A DNA stretch of 64,000 nt from REEB506 sp040381035 (GCA_040381035.1 JBEIHY010000003.1:25239-89238), one strand, 5' to 3'; counted from the stretch's first letter, positions 8,565-17,198 are shown. Numbers and translations are program-made. Notes: generated from the letters alone by a model not told the origin.

Positions 8565-8605
8565 TTTGCCGGGCGCATGTGGCGCCGGCGCGGCAAGATT
8601 TGCCG
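8565..8605. promoter_or_regulatory. TTTGCCGGG half-sites and CGGCAA/TTGCCG dyad upstream of fliL
   Basis: TTTGCCGGG occurs at 8565-8573 and again at 8599-8607. The second copy forms an inverted repeat CGGCAA (8591-8596), 3-base spacer, TTGCCG (8600-8605). The same half-site forms the dyad between flgI and fliX. Its position between two divergent flagellar operons suggests a shared flagellar regulator. FlbD ftr-like identity is inference. Confidence 0.42.
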
Positions 8606-8607
8606 GG

Positions 8608-8623
8608 TTAGCGCATCCTTAAC
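8608..8623 (+). promoter_or_regulatory. CtrA-box-like site upstream of fliL
   Basis: TTAG-CGCATCC-TTAAC matches the CtrA consensus TTAA-N7-TTAAC with one mismatch in the first half. It ends 43 bases before the fliL start codon. In Caulobacter the fliL-fliM promoter is a CtrA-dependent class II flagellar promoter, so both the site and its position fit. Functional binding is inferred. Confidence 0.55.
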
Positions 8624-8666
8624 CGCCGCGGGCCAAAAGGTTCATGATTCGAGATGGCGGACGAAC

Positions 8667-9305
8667 ATGGCGCAGGACAAGAAAGCAGCACCCGCAAAGG
8701 CGGCCGAGGGCGAGGCAGCCGCTGCTGCGCCCGCGAAAAAGAAGATGGCAGGCAAAACGCTGGTGCTGTTCATCGTGCTGCCGGCTGTCTTGATTCTCGG
8801 CGGCGGCGGGGCCGCGGCGATGATGCTGCTTGGCCCGAAGGACAAAGGCGAAGCCCACGCGTCCGCCGACGGCGCCAAAGGCAAAAAGTCCAAAAAGGAC
8901 GACAAAAAGAAAGACGATCACGCCAAGGGCAAAGACGCCAAAGGCACGGACGGAAAGCTCGATCCGAAATACAACGGCCCGATCGTGATTGAAGGCGACG
9001 GCGTGTACTTTGTCACATTGCCGGGCATGCTGATCAACATCGCTGGCGCCGATGGCCGCGCGGCATTTCTGAAATTGAAGCTCACCTTGGAAGCGCCCGA
9101 TGAAGAGGCCGTGGCCGCGATCGAGGCGCACATGCCGAAGGTGCAGGATCAGTTTCAAGGGTTCTTGCGCGAACTGCGCATGGACGATCTGGCTGGGTCT
9201 GCTGGTTCTTACCGGCTGCGGCTGGAATTGCTGCGGCGGGTCAATCTGGCGATTGCGCCTGCGGAGGTGAAATCGGTGCTGATCGAGGAAATGTTGGTGC
9301 AGTAG
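8667..9305 (+). CDS. fliL: flagellar basal body-associated protein FliL
   Basis: A 212-residue inner-membrane protein with a Lys/Ala-rich cytoplasmic tail (about 1-30), one membrane helix (LVLFIVLPAVLILGGGGAAA), a long Lys/Asp/Gly-rich linker (about 75-105) and a periplasmic FliL domain ending LLRRVNLAIAPAEVKSVLIEEMLVQ. FliL associates with the stator and supports motor torque. The ATG at 8667 begins the homologous part; the frame to 8577 covers the promoter region. It is separated from fliM by one base and starts the fliL-fliM operon. The highly charged linker is longer than in many FliL proteins. Confidence 0.9.
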   Translation: MAQDKKAAPAKAAEGEAAAAAPAKKKMAGKTLVLFIVLPAVLILGGGGAAAMMLLGPKDKGEAHASADGAKGKKSKKDDKKKDDHAKGKDAKGTDGKLDPKYNGPIVIEGDGVYFVTLPGMLINIAGADGRAAFLKLKLTLEAPDEEAVAAIEAHMPKVQDQFQGFLRELRMDDLAGSAGSYRLRLELLRRVNLAIAPAEVKSVLIEEMLVQ

Positions 9306-9306
9306 C

Positions 9307-10455
9307 ATGGATGATCTTGGCGATCAGGATGCGTTGGCGGCAGAGTGGGGCGCCGGAATCTCCGCCGAGGGCGGCGGCGACGGTGACGCCTTGGCCGCCG
9401 AATGGGAGGCGATGGTCGGCGAAAGCGACAAAGGCCCCTCATTGAGCGCGCAGGCGATCGGCACTGAACGCATTCTCAATCAAGACGAGATTGACAGCTT
9501 GCTCGGGTTTGCCGCGGGCAATGATGGCGGCAGTGATCGCAGCGGCATCCGCGCCCTGATCAACTCAGCCCTTGTCTCGTATGAACGCTTGCCAATGCTG
9601 GAAGTGGTGTTCGATCGCCTCGTGCGATTGATGACCACGAGCTTGCGCAATTTCACGTCTGACAATGTGGAAGTCAGCCTGGACGCCATCACATCGATCC
9701 GGTTTGGCGACTATCTCAACTCCATTCCCTTGCCGGCGATCATCTCAGTGTTTCGCGCCGAACAGCTCGACAATTACGGGCTGGTGACGGTCGATTCCAA
9801 TCTGATCTACGCGATCGTCGACGTGTTACTGGGCGGGCGGCGCGGCACGGTGGCCATGCGCGTGGAGGGCAGGCCCTACACCACGATTGAGCGTGTGCTG
9901 GTAACGCGCTTGGTCGAGGTGGTGCTCGCTGACACCAAACAGGCCTTTGCGCCGCTCACCGAGGTGGAATTCAAGCTCGATCGCATCGAAACCAATCCCC
10001 GCTTTGCCGCTATTGCGCGCTCGGCCAATGCGGCCATTCTGGTCAAGCTGCGCATCGACATGGAAGATCGCGGCGGGCGCCTCGAATTGCTGTTGCCCTA
10101 CGCAACGCTTGAGCCAATCCGAAAGATGCTTCTGCAGCAATTCATGGGCGAAAAGTTTGGCCGCGACAATATTTGGGAAACTCACTTGGCTGGCGAGCTG
10201 TGGCGCACGGCCATGGATGTGCGTTGCGTACTGGACGAGCAAGTCTTGCCATTGTCGCGCGTGCTCAATCTGAAGGTCGGCGACACGTTGATGCTCGGCG
10301 CCGGGCCGGAAACGCCGGTCGAGTTGAAATGCGGGTCGATCGGGCTGACCTCTGGACGCATGGGGCGGATCAATCACAAGGTGGCCGTGCGCGTTGAGGC
10401 GCCTTTGTCGCCGCAAGCGCGCCGACAGATGCGCAAAGCAGGAGGCGGACGATGA
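9307..10455 (+). CDS. fliM: flagellar motor switch protein FliM
   Basis: A 382-residue C-ring switch protein. After an acidic N-terminus comes LNQDEIDSLLGF, then a CheC-like middle domain (LPMLEVVFDRLVRLMTTSLRN, GDYLNSIPLPAIISVFRAE) and a FliN-like C-terminal domain (LPLSRVLNLKVGDTLML). It binds FliG and FliN, and CheY-P at its N-terminus, to set rotation direction. The N-terminus holds a short duplicated DALAAEW segment (residues 8-14 and about 27-33). The start is one base after the fliL stop, and its end overlaps the next gene by 4 bases (ATGA). Confidence 0.96.
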   Translation: MDDLGDQDALAAEWGAGISAEGGGDGDALAAEWEAMVGESDKGPSLSAQAIGTERILNQDEIDSLLGFAAGNDGGSDRSGIRALINSALVSYERLPMLEVVFDRLVRLMTTSLRNFTSDNVEVSLDAITSIRFGDYLNSIPLPAIISVFRAEQLDNYGLVTVDSNLIYAIVDVLLGGRRGTVAMRVEGRPYTTIERVLVTRLVEVVLADTKQAFAPLTEVEFKLDRIETNPRFAAIARSANAAILVKLRIDMEDRGGRLELLLPYATLEPIRKMLLQQFMGEKFGRDNIWETHLAGELWRTAMDVRCVLDEQVLPLSRVLNLKVGDTLMLGAGPETPVELKCGSIGLTSGRMGRINHKVAVRVEAPLSPQARRQMRKAGGGR

Positions 10456-10799
10456 GTTCGATGTCATGGATCGTCGAAGGGTTGTTGATCGTGCTGCTCG
10501 GCGCATGCCTGTTTTATTGCTGGCGGCTGGAGCGTAAGCTTACGCAGTTGCGCAAGGGTGAAGACGGCCTGCGGGAAGCGGCGCGCGAATTGTCGGAATC
10601 CGTCACCCAGGCCCAGGCCGCAATTCTCAGCCTGCGCGCCACCGCGCATGAAGCCGGGCGCGATCTGCAAGGCCGCATTGATGCGGCGCGCGGGTTCGCT
10701 GGGGGAGCATCCGTGCCTGCGCCCATTGCGCAGCGCATGCCGCTCGCGGGTCAATTGAACATCACGCGCGCCCGCTCGGCAACCGGGCGCGGCGAATGA
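10452..10799 (+). CDS. small single-pass membrane protein in the fliLM operon
   Basis: A 115-residue protein with one N-terminal membrane helix (SWIVEGLLIVLLGACLFYCW) and a cytoplasmic coiled-coil-like segment (RLERKLTQLRKGEDGLREAA to about residue 75), then a Pro/Ala-rich tail. I believe it belongs to the uncharacterised DUF6468 group found downstream of fliM in alphaproteobacteria, but recognition is by context. ATGA overlaps at both ends tie it translationally to fliM and to the MotE-like gene, which points to a flagellar motor role. Confidence 0.7.
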   Translation: MSSMSWIVEGLLIVLLGACLFYCWRLERKLTQLRKGEDGLREAARELSESVTQAQAAILSLRATAHEAGRDLQGRIDAARGFAGGASVPAPIAQRMPLAGQLNITRARSATGRGE

Positions 10800-11515
10800 G
10801 CCGGCCGCCCGCCTCCCAGGTGCGGCTGATGCCGGCGCTGATCGCCACCATGGGCGTTGTGCTCGCGATGAAGGCGGTCGCTGCGGCGGAAGCGGCCGGT
10901 GATCGCGCGCCTGCGCCCGCCGCCAGCAATGCAAAGCCTGCAGGGGCTGCGCCGCCGCCGAGTGCGGCCGCGCCGGCAACGCCAGCCACACGGGCGGCGC
11001 CGGCCAATCAATGTCCCGCCCCGAGCTTTGCCGATCAGGCCGGCCTTTCGCAATCGGAAGTGCGCGTCCTGCAAACCCTTGGCGATCGCCGCAAAGCCAT
11101 TGATGCGCGCGCCGCAGAGATCGACAAAAAAGCCGATCTGCTGAGCGCTGCCGAAAAGCGGGTCGAGGAGCGCATCGCGGAATTGAAGAAACTGGAAGCG
11201 AGCCTTGAAGGCATGCTCGGAAAGCTCGACGCCGAGCAAGAGCAGCGCATCCTTGGCCTGGTCAATGTCTATCAGAAAATGCGCGCCAAGGACGCAGCTG
11301 CGGTGTTCAACGGCCTCGATGATGAGGTGCTGTTGGAGGTGGCGGCGCGGATGAAGCAGGCGAATCTTGCTGATATCATGGGCCAAATGTCGCCAGAGCG
11401 CACGCGCAAGCTGACGAAAATGTTGGCGGAAAGTAAACGGCCGCCGGCTTTGGCCCCAACGCCGGCCGCCAATCCGGGCCCGCGTCCGGGCGCGCCGGCG
11501 CGAACCAGCAATTAA
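10796..11515 (+). CDS. MotE-like protein (MgtE N-domain-like C-terminus)
   Basis: A 239-residue protein. It has an N-terminal hydrophobic segment (VRLMPALIATMGVVLAMKAV) acting as signal or anchor, a Pro/Ala-rich linker and a coiled coil (about 85-150: QTLGDRRKAIDARAAEIDKK, then ERIAELKKLEASLEGML). A MgtE-N-like helical domain follows (MRAKDAAAVFNGLDDEVLLE, RMKQANLADIMGQMSPERTR). This is the layout of MotE, the periplasmic chaperone of MotC in rhizobia, and of other alphaproteobacterial flagellar proteins. The 4-base overlap with the preceding gene supports one fliL-fliM operon. Confidence 0.68.
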   Translation: MSRPPASQVRLMPALIATMGVVLAMKAVAAAEAAGDRAPAPAASNAKPAGAAPPPSAAAPATPATRAAPANQCPAPSFADQAGLSQSEVRVLQTLGDRRKAIDARAAEIDKKADLLSAAEKRVEERIAELKKLEASLEGMLGKLDAEQEQRILGLVNVYQKMRAKDAAAVFNGLDDEVLLEVAARMKQANLADIMGQMSPERTRKLTKMLAESKRPPALAPTPAANPGPRPGAPARTSN

Positions 11516-11575
11516 CCGGAGTCCCGCCATATTCGCCTTCTGTCGGAATTGTCCGGCGCAGCCTTTGGCGGCCCA

Positions 11576-14368
11576 ATGGCCATGACGCGTTTGTCTTTCA
11601 AACTGGCGTTTGGCGCCGCGGCGGCGGCTGTCGTGGTGCAGGCGGCGGCGGCGGCCGGCATCGATTTGAGCGTCGGCGAGCGGCCCGACGAAACCCGCCT
11701 TGCGTTCCGATTTCCTGCCGGCGCGACCGTGACGCCGTTGCAGAATGGCGCCCGCTTGGAGCTGCGGTTCTCGCGTGGGGGCGATATTGACGCCACCCGC
11801 TTGACGGTTTCCCCGCCGCGTTTTGTGCGCATGGCGCGCGTCGCGTCGCGCGCGGGTCAGCCGCTGGTTTTGGTGCTTGATCTCGAAGACGGTGTGCGCC
11901 AACGCCATTTCGTTGATGGTCGCAATGTTGTTGTTGATCTGTTTCGTCCGCAACCGGACAAAAGCGCAAAGCCCGCCGCCAAGCCCGGCGCCGGCGAAGC
12001 AACCGGATCGGCGCGCGCGGGGCTTCTTGAAGAACCCGGCGCGACGCGGCTGACGGTGCGATGGTCTGGGCCAGTGCGCGCGGCGGTTTTTCAGCGCGGG
12101 CAAGGCGCTTATCTCTTGTTTGACGGGCCCGGCAAGATCGATATCTCCGGCTTGGCGCAGGTTGGGCGGCGCCATCGCGATATTGCGGTGATTTCCCAGC
12201 CGGGCGTCACCGGTGTGCGGCTGGGGCTGGCTGGCGATGCACAGGTTTCGGCGCGGTTTGAAAACAATGCCTGGTCTTTGGTTCTTGCCCAGCGGGCTGA
12301 GCGCAGCGCAAGCGCCATCGTCAATCTCGATGCGGCTGCCGAAGGCGGCCCGCGACTGACCGCCGCCTTCAGTCGCGCCGGCGTGGTGAGGTGGGTCAGC
12401 GATCCCGCTATTGGCGACCGCTTCGCCGCGGCGATGATTGAAGGCCCGCCGATTGGCGTCGATGTGCGCCGTGCAACTTTGGAAGCGACTTTGGGGCCCA
12501 GCGCCCATGGCGGTTTGGTGGAGCCGCGGGCGGACGATATTGAGGCAGGCTTTGTCGGCAATCAACTGATTGTGACCCGCGCGGGCGGCTTGATCGCTGC
12601 GAGCGCAATCAATCAATCGAGTTCGCTGGAGCCGGTGGATTCGCTTGGCCGGGGTGGGGCGCTTGCCGCAGAAGCCTGGCGCGAAAGCGGCGGCGACGGC
12701 AGCGTGTTAAGCGAGATTGAACGTCTGCAGCTGCGCGCCGCCAAAGAAGGCACGCGCCCCGGCGCCCGCGCAGATGCGCGGTTGGCGCTGGCGAAATATC
12801 TCATCGCCAATGAACTCTCAGCTGAAGCGCTGGGCGCCTTGCGGGTCGCGCAAGTCGGCCAACCGCAATTGGCGATCGACCCGGAGTTTCGGCTGCTGCG
12901 TGCGGCCGCAAATGTGATGTTGGGGCGGGTGAAGGACGCCAATACCGATTTGTCCGCCTCCGGATTGGCGCGCGACCCCAGCGCCGCGCTATGGCGCGGA
13001 TATGCAGCGGCCCTTCAGAAGAACTGGCCGGAAGCGCGGCGCAATCTTGAAGCGGGGCGCGAGGCTTTGCCCGGCCAAACCCGCGGCTGGCGGGCGCGGT
13101 TTCAAATGGCGCGTGCCGAAGCCAGTTTAGAACTTGGCGATATCGCGACGGCGGAAGCAGCTGTCGCTGCGGCCGTTTCGGAAGCACAGGGGCGCGAACT
13201 CGTTGCCGAATCGGAATTCCTGAAAGGCCGCTTGGCTTTGGCGCGCGGCCAAACGGAGGCTGCTTTGACCCGCTTTGATCAGCTGGCCGCTTCGCCGGTT
13301 GAGCCCGTGGCGGTGCGCGCGATTGTCGAGGCGGTGCGCGCCCGGCGCGCTGCTGATTTGCTCGCAGCAGAAAAAGCGGTGGAGACTTTGGAAGGCCTGC
13401 GCATGCGCTGGCGTGGCGATGAAACCGAAATCCTCATCGCTGAAACGCTCGGTCGCGCGTACGGAGATTTTGGCCGCTGGCGCGATGGACTTGCAGTGAT
13501 GCGGGCAAGCAGCGCACGCGTGCCGGAAGGGCTGGCTTCGCGTCGATTGCGGCTGGAAATGGGGACGCTGTTTGAGCGGCTGTTTCTCGAGGGCGAAGCA
13601 GACAAGCTGGAGCCGATCCAGGCCCTTGGCCTGTTTTATGAGTTCCGCGAATTGACGCCATTTGGCCCGCAGGGCGATCGCATCATTCGCGGCTTGGCCG
13701 GTCGTTTGGTCAATCTCGATCTGCTCGAACAAGCCGCTGAGCTGCTGCAGCATCAGATTGATAATCGTCTAGAGGGCGCCGCCAAGGCGCAGATCGCGCT
13801 CGATCTGGCGGGCATTCATCTGAGCGACGATAGGCCAGAGCAAGCTTTGCAAGCTTTGGCGGGATCGCGTCAACCGCGGCTGCCGGACGATCTCATCGCC
13901 CAGCGCCGGATCATGGAAGCGAATGTGTATTTGCGCCTGGGACGGTATGATCAGGCAATGGAAATGGTCGAAAAGGATCGCAGCGAGAACGCCCAAAGAG
14001 TGCGCGCCGAAGCGCTGTGGCGCAAACGCGAATGGAAGCCGGCGCTGGCGGCGCTGCGACCGCTTCTGCCGCCGGCGGGCAATGATCCGTTGTCGGACGA
14101 TCAGCGCAAGTTGTTGTTGCGCGCAGCCATCGCGGCTGTGAACAGCGAAGATCGTGCGATGTTGCAAAGCCTGGATCGCGGCTTCAGCGCGCGCATGGCC
14201 TCAACACCGGATGGCGATGCGTTTGCTGTCGTGGCGGGTGAGGTGTCAGGGACGGATGCGCGGTTGCGCGATGCGGCGCGCGCAATTGCGCAAACCGACT
14301 TGATGGATCGCTTCATGACGCAGATGCGCGCGCGTTTGACGGATGCAGGCCCCGCGCCGCCCGCTTGA
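11576..14368 (+). CDS. large exported tetratricopeptide-repeat protein next to fliLM
   Basis: About 930 residues. A signal peptide (TRLSFKLAFGAAAAAVVV...AAAA) is followed by an N-terminal beta-rich part (LSVGERPDETRLAFRFP, repeated AxxxxVxxRFxN-like blocks). From about residue 370 to the end it is all-helical with many TPR-like units, for example ARLALAKYLIANELSAEALG and QIALDLAGIHLSDDRPEQAL. The start may be the ATG at 11576 or 11582. It lies 60 bases behind the MotE-like gene and probably ends the flagellar operon. I do not know a characterised homologue; a periplasmic scaffold for motor or stator assembly is only an inference from location. Confidence 0.72.
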   Translation: MAMTRLSFKLAFGAAAAAVVVQAAAAAGIDLSVGERPDETRLAFRFPAGATVTPLQNGARLELRFSRGGDIDATRLTVSPPRFVRMARVASRAGQPLVLVLDLEDGVRQRHFVDGRNVVVDLFRPQPDKSAKPAAKPGAGEATGSARAGLLEEPGATRLTVRWSGPVRAAVFQRGQGAYLLFDGPGKIDISGLAQVGRRHRDIAVISQPGVTGVRLGLAGDAQVSARFENNAWSLVLAQRAERSASAIVNLDAAAEGGPRLTAAFSRAGVVRWVSDPAIGDRFAAAMIEGPPIGVDVRRATLEATLGPSAHGGLVEPRADDIEAGFVGNQLIVTRAGGLIAASAINQSSSLEPVDSLGRGGALAAEAWRESGGDGSVLSEIERLQLRAAKEGTRPGARADARLALAKYLIANELSAEALGALRVAQVGQPQLAIDPEFRLLRAAANVMLGRVKDANTDLSASGLARDPSAALWRGYAAALQKNWPEARRNLEAGREALPGQTRGWRARFQMARAEASLELGDIATAEAAVAAAVSEAQGRELVAESEFLKGRLALARGQTEAALTRFDQLAASPVEPVAVRAIVEAVRARRAADLLAAEKAVETLEGLRMRWRGDETEILIAETLGRAYGDFGRWRDGLAVMRASSARVPEGLASRRLRLEMGTLFERLFLEGEADKLEPIQALGLFYEFRELTPFGPQGDRIIRGLAGRLVNLDLLEQAAELLQHQIDNRLEGAAKAQIALDLAGIHLSDDRPEQALQALAGSRQPRLPDDLIAQRRIMEANVYLRLGRYDQAMEMVEKDRSENAQRVRAEALWRKREWKPALAALRPLLPPAGNDPLSDDQRKLLLRAAIAAVNSEDRAMLQSLDRGFSARMASTPDGDAFAVVAGEVSGTDARLRDAARAIAQTDLMDRFMTQMRARLTDAGPAPPA

Positions 14369-14399
14369 CGCCGCGCGCGCGCTGCGCCGATAACAAATC

Positions 14400-15080
14400 G
14401 TGATTTCCGTTATCATCCCAACATTGGACGCAGCGGCGTATTTGCCGGCTTGCCTTTCCGCCTTGGCGCCGGGCGCGGTTGAAGGGCTGGTGAAGGAAGT
14501 GATCCTTGCCGATGGCGGCTCCATCGACGCCACCGCCGCGATCGCGGAAGAGGTTGGCGCGCGTCTGCTCACCGCGCCGATGGGCCGGGGCAGCCAATTG
14601 GCGGCTGGCGCGGCGGCGGCGCGCGCGCCGTGGCTGTTGTTTCTGCACGCCGACACCGTGCTTGAGGCGGGTTGGATCGCCCGCGTCGAAACGTTTTTGA
14701 GCCGTGCCGATTGCGGCGCGCAGGCGGCCTATTTTCGCTTTGCGTTTGACGATCCGGCATTCGCCGCGCGCCATGCGGCGTTTTGGGTGGATGTGCGATG
14801 CCGGCTGTTGGCCTTGCCTTATGGCGATCAGGGGCTGTTGATCGGGCGTCGATTGTATGATGCGTTGGGTGGTTATCGGCCTTTGCCGCTGATGGAAGAT
14901 GTCGATCTTGTGCGCCGCATTGGAAGGGCGCGCTTGCAGCGGCTGGACACCATAGCCGTGACCAGCGCGGCAAAGTATCGGCGCGACGGTTATCTGCGCC
15001 GTAGCTTGTCGAATTTGGCTTTGGTGGCGCGCTTTTTTGCCGGCGCCGATCCCGCCAAGCTTGCCAAGACCTATGGCTGA
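14400..15080 (+). CDS. family 2 glycosyltransferase (rSAM/selenodomain-associated type)
   Basis: A 226-residue GT-A fold enzyme starting at GTG: MISVIIPTLDAAAYLPACL, then EVILADGGSIDAT and LFLHADTVLEAGW, with the metal-binding D-x-D-like HAD. The end LRRSLSNLALVARFFAGADPAKLAKTYG matches the TIGR04283 group (transferase 2, rSAM/selenodomain-associated). The substrate is unknown. It overlaps the next gene by 8 bases. That gene is the usual partner (TIGR04282), so the two probably act in one pathway, perhaps modification of a lipid or a small thiol/arseno compound; no radical-SAM gene is nearby. Confidence 0.8.
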   Translation: MISVIIPTLDAAAYLPACLSALAPGAVEGLVKEVILADGGSIDATAAIAEEVGARLLTAPMGRGSQLAAGAAAARAPWLLFLHADTVLEAGWIARVETFLSRADCGAQAAYFRFAFDDPAFAARHAAFWVDVRCRLLALPYGDQGLLIGRRLYDALGGYRPLPLMEDVDLVRRIGRARLQRLDTIAVTSAAKYRRDGYLRRSLSNLALVARFFAGADPAKLAKTYG

Positions 15081-15690
15081 GCGGCCGATTCTGATCGTGA
15101 TGGCGAAAGCGCCGCGCCAGGGCCTTGGCAAGACGCGCTTGGCGCAAGGCGTTGGCGTCGTCGCTGCTTGGCGGATCAACCGCGCGATGCAGGCGAAAGC
15201 GCTGCGGGTGGCGCGACGCGCGAATGCAAGTGTGGTTTTGGCGGTTCCACGCAAGGACATGAGAACAACATTGCCCGGCGTTTGGCCGCGCGATGTGGCG
15301 CGGCAGGCCCAGGGCGAGGGCGATTTGGGCGCCCGGCTGGCGCGGCTGTTTTGCGCCATTGGCCCGCGGCCATGTGCGGTGATCGGGGCTGATTGTCCGG
15401 ATGCTGATGACCGCGCTTTGGCGCTGGCGCTCAGACGATTGCGCCGAGACCCGGCCGTGATTGGCCCGACGACAGACGGCGGCTTTTGGTTCTTCGGCGC
15501 CCAACGCGCCAGCCAGGTCGCGCCGGCGTTTGCGCAGACGGCCTGGTCAACGCCGACCGCTTGCGCGGATTTGCAGCGTGCGGCGCGAGGCTGCGTGCGT
15601 CTGCCGTTCACGCTCAGTGATATCGACACGATCACGGATTGGCGCGCTTATCGGGCGGCGAAGCGCGCGCGGGGGTCTTGGGGGCGGTAG
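15073..15690 (+). CDS. DUF2064 / TIGR04282 nucleotidyltransferase-like protein
   Basis: A 205-residue protein beginning MAERPILIVMAKAPRQGLGKTRLA, the hallmark of the DUF2064 family (rSAM/selenodomain-associated transferase 1), with VIGADCPDADDRALALALRR and GPTTDGGFWFFG. The fold is GT-A/nucleotidyltransferase-like. The ATG at 15073 is preferred to 15037. It overlaps the glycosyltransferase gene by 8 bases, so the two are co-translated. The 3' end overlaps the convergent lytic transglycosylase gene by 43 bases. The reaction is not known. Confidence 0.8.
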   Translation: MAERPILIVMAKAPRQGLGKTRLAQGVGVVAAWRINRAMQAKALRVARRANASVVLAVPRKDMRTTLPGVWPRDVARQAQGEGDLGARLARLFCAIGPRPCAVIGADCPDADDRALALALRRLRRDPAVIGPTTDGGFWFFGAQRASQVAPAFAQTAWSTPTACADLQRAARGCVRLPFTLSDIDTITDWRAYRAAKRARGSWGR

Positions 15691-17198
15691 AATGCCGGCT
15701 CGCCAGCGGCGAGCGCCTCCAATTCCAACGGCCGCTGGCCAAAGCGTTTGCGGCAAAGCCCGACAAACGCCAGCGTCCGTTCGGCATAGTCGCGCGATTC
15801 AGCGCGTGGCATCACTTCCAGCAGCATCAGGGGATCGCTTGTCCAAGTCACTGTGGCAAGCCAGCGGCCAAGCCAGCCTGGCCCACCATTGTAGGCCGCA
15901 AACAGCAGGCCGAGATCGCCGCGCGCGGTGACGCGGCCTTTGAGCCATTCCAAATAGGTCTGGCCGAGCCGCATGTTCAATCCAGGCTCCGCAAGCAGGC
16001 GCGGTTGGGCGCGATACAGCGAGCCCTTGTCGATATCGGCGGCGGTGGAGGGCAAAAGTTGCATCAGGCCGCGGGCATTGGAGCTGCTTACGGCGGTCGG
16101 ATCGAAGCGGCTTTCTTGGCGCACGACCGCCAAGAGCACTGCGCGATCGAGGCGATAGCCGTCCTCGGGCGCGAAGCTGGTGATGGGGCAATGGCCGGCC
16201 GCGGTCGCGTCGTCGCCAAACTCGGCGGCCCGGACTTGGGCTGCCGGCGCCGCAAGCGTTGTTGAAAGGCTCAAAAAGGCGCGATCGTCGGTGTCGGGAA
16301 GATCAGCGTGAAGCCGGCGCAATTCCATCTCGACATCAGACAATCGCCCAATCTGGGCGAAAGCGACGGCGCGATAGGCGCCCGGATGGCGGCTCAGAAA
16401 GTCTGCAAAGCCTGCAGCGCCAAGATCTGGGGTTGAGAAATCCAGCGGCGTGTTGCGGCCAAGCTGGGCTTCGGCGAGTTGGCCGTAGAAGGTGGCCGGC
16501 CACTGCGCTGCGGCGGCGAAGGCGGCGTGGGCCTCTTCGCTGCGTCCGGCGCCGATCAGCGCGCGCGCGCGCCAATAGTGCGCGCCGGCGCGCGACCAAC
16601 CGTCCGAAGGCGGACGATCGGCGGCGGCGGCGAAGTGGCTTTCGGCGGCATCGAACTCGCCAAGCTGGAACGCGGCAAGGCCGGCGAACCAAAAAGCGGC
16701 GCCTGCGTGGGGTGTGGCGAATGCTGGCGCCAGCGCGCGATAGGCGCTGGCGGCGTCTCCAGCGGCGAGCAATGCGGCGGCCTCGTCCAAGGACGGTGGG
16801 CGCGATCCGATGGCGCGCCGGCCGGCATTGATGTAGCTGCGCCGGCCCGGCGGCGGCGGCGCGAGCGTCGCGATGCGCAAGGCGCGGGCGCGGGCAAAAA
16901 CTTCGTCAGCGAGGGGATGGCGGGGGTGTGCAGCGAGGAAGTTAGCAAATTCAGCCCGTGTTGGACGCAGTGCCGGATCAAGCAGGCGGCGCGCTTCCAG
17001 GTTTGGCAGAATGCTTTGGTCGCTCACACCGTCGACGGCAAGGGCGACGCCCGGCCAATCGCGCGCAGCGGCGGCGGCGAAGGCGGTGCGGTAGCGGTCG
17101 GCGTCTGGTGCGGTGAGAAGAAGGATCTGGGCGGATGCGGCGACGGCGTTCAGCGCCGCCAGCGCCGCCAGCGCCGCAATCGTCAGTGTTCGGATCAT
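15648..17198 (-). CDS. slt: soluble lytic murein transglycosylase
   Basis: A 516-residue periplasmic protein. It has a signal peptide (residues 1-23), then a long alpha-helical superhelix (TPR/Slt U-domain type, for example FAGLAAFQLGEFDAAESHFA), and a C-terminal SLT lysozyme-like domain. The catalytic glutamate lies in LLAVVRQESRFDPTAVSSS, followed by NARGLMQLLPSTA and LLFAAYNGGPGWLGRW. It cleaves the MurNAc-GlcNAc bond of peptidoglycan to give anhydro-muropeptides. The tail converges with the DUF2064 gene. Length is shorter than E. coli Slt70 but normal for alphaproteobacteria. Confidence 0.9.
   Translation of the reverse strand: MIRTLTIAALAALAALNAVAASAQILLLTAPDADRYRTAFAAAAARDWPGVALAVDGVSDQSILPNLEARRLLDPALRPTRAEFANFLAAHPRHPLADEVFARARALRIATLAPPPPGRRSYINAGRRAIGSRPPSLDEAAALLAAGDAASAYRALAPAFATPHAGAAFWFAGLAAFQLGEFDAAESHFAAAADRPPSDGWSRAGAHYWRARALIGAGRSEEAHAAFAAAAQWPATFYGQLAEAQLGRNTPLDFSTPDLGAAGFADFLSRHPGAYRAVAFAQIGRLSDVEMELRRLHADLPDTDDRAFLSLSTTLAAPAAQVRAAEFGDDATAAGHCPITSFAPEDGYRLDRAVLLAVVRQESRFDPTAVSSSNARGLMQLLPSTAADIDKGSLYRAQPRLLAEPGLNMRLGQTYLEWLKGRVTARGDLGLLFAAYNGGPGWLGRWLATVTWTSDPLMLLEVMPRAESRDYAERTLAFVGLCRKRFGQRPLELEALAAGEPAFYRPQDPRARFAAR

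Noticed and set aside
8581..8600. sigma-54-like GG-N10-GC in the fliL-flgF region
   Set aside because: Only the invariant GG and GC match; the wider consensus TGGCAC-N5-TTGC is not met.
10751..12616. 621-codon minus-strand frame over the MotE-like and TPR genes
   Set aside because: Shadow; composition is Arg/His/Gln-rich without any domain.
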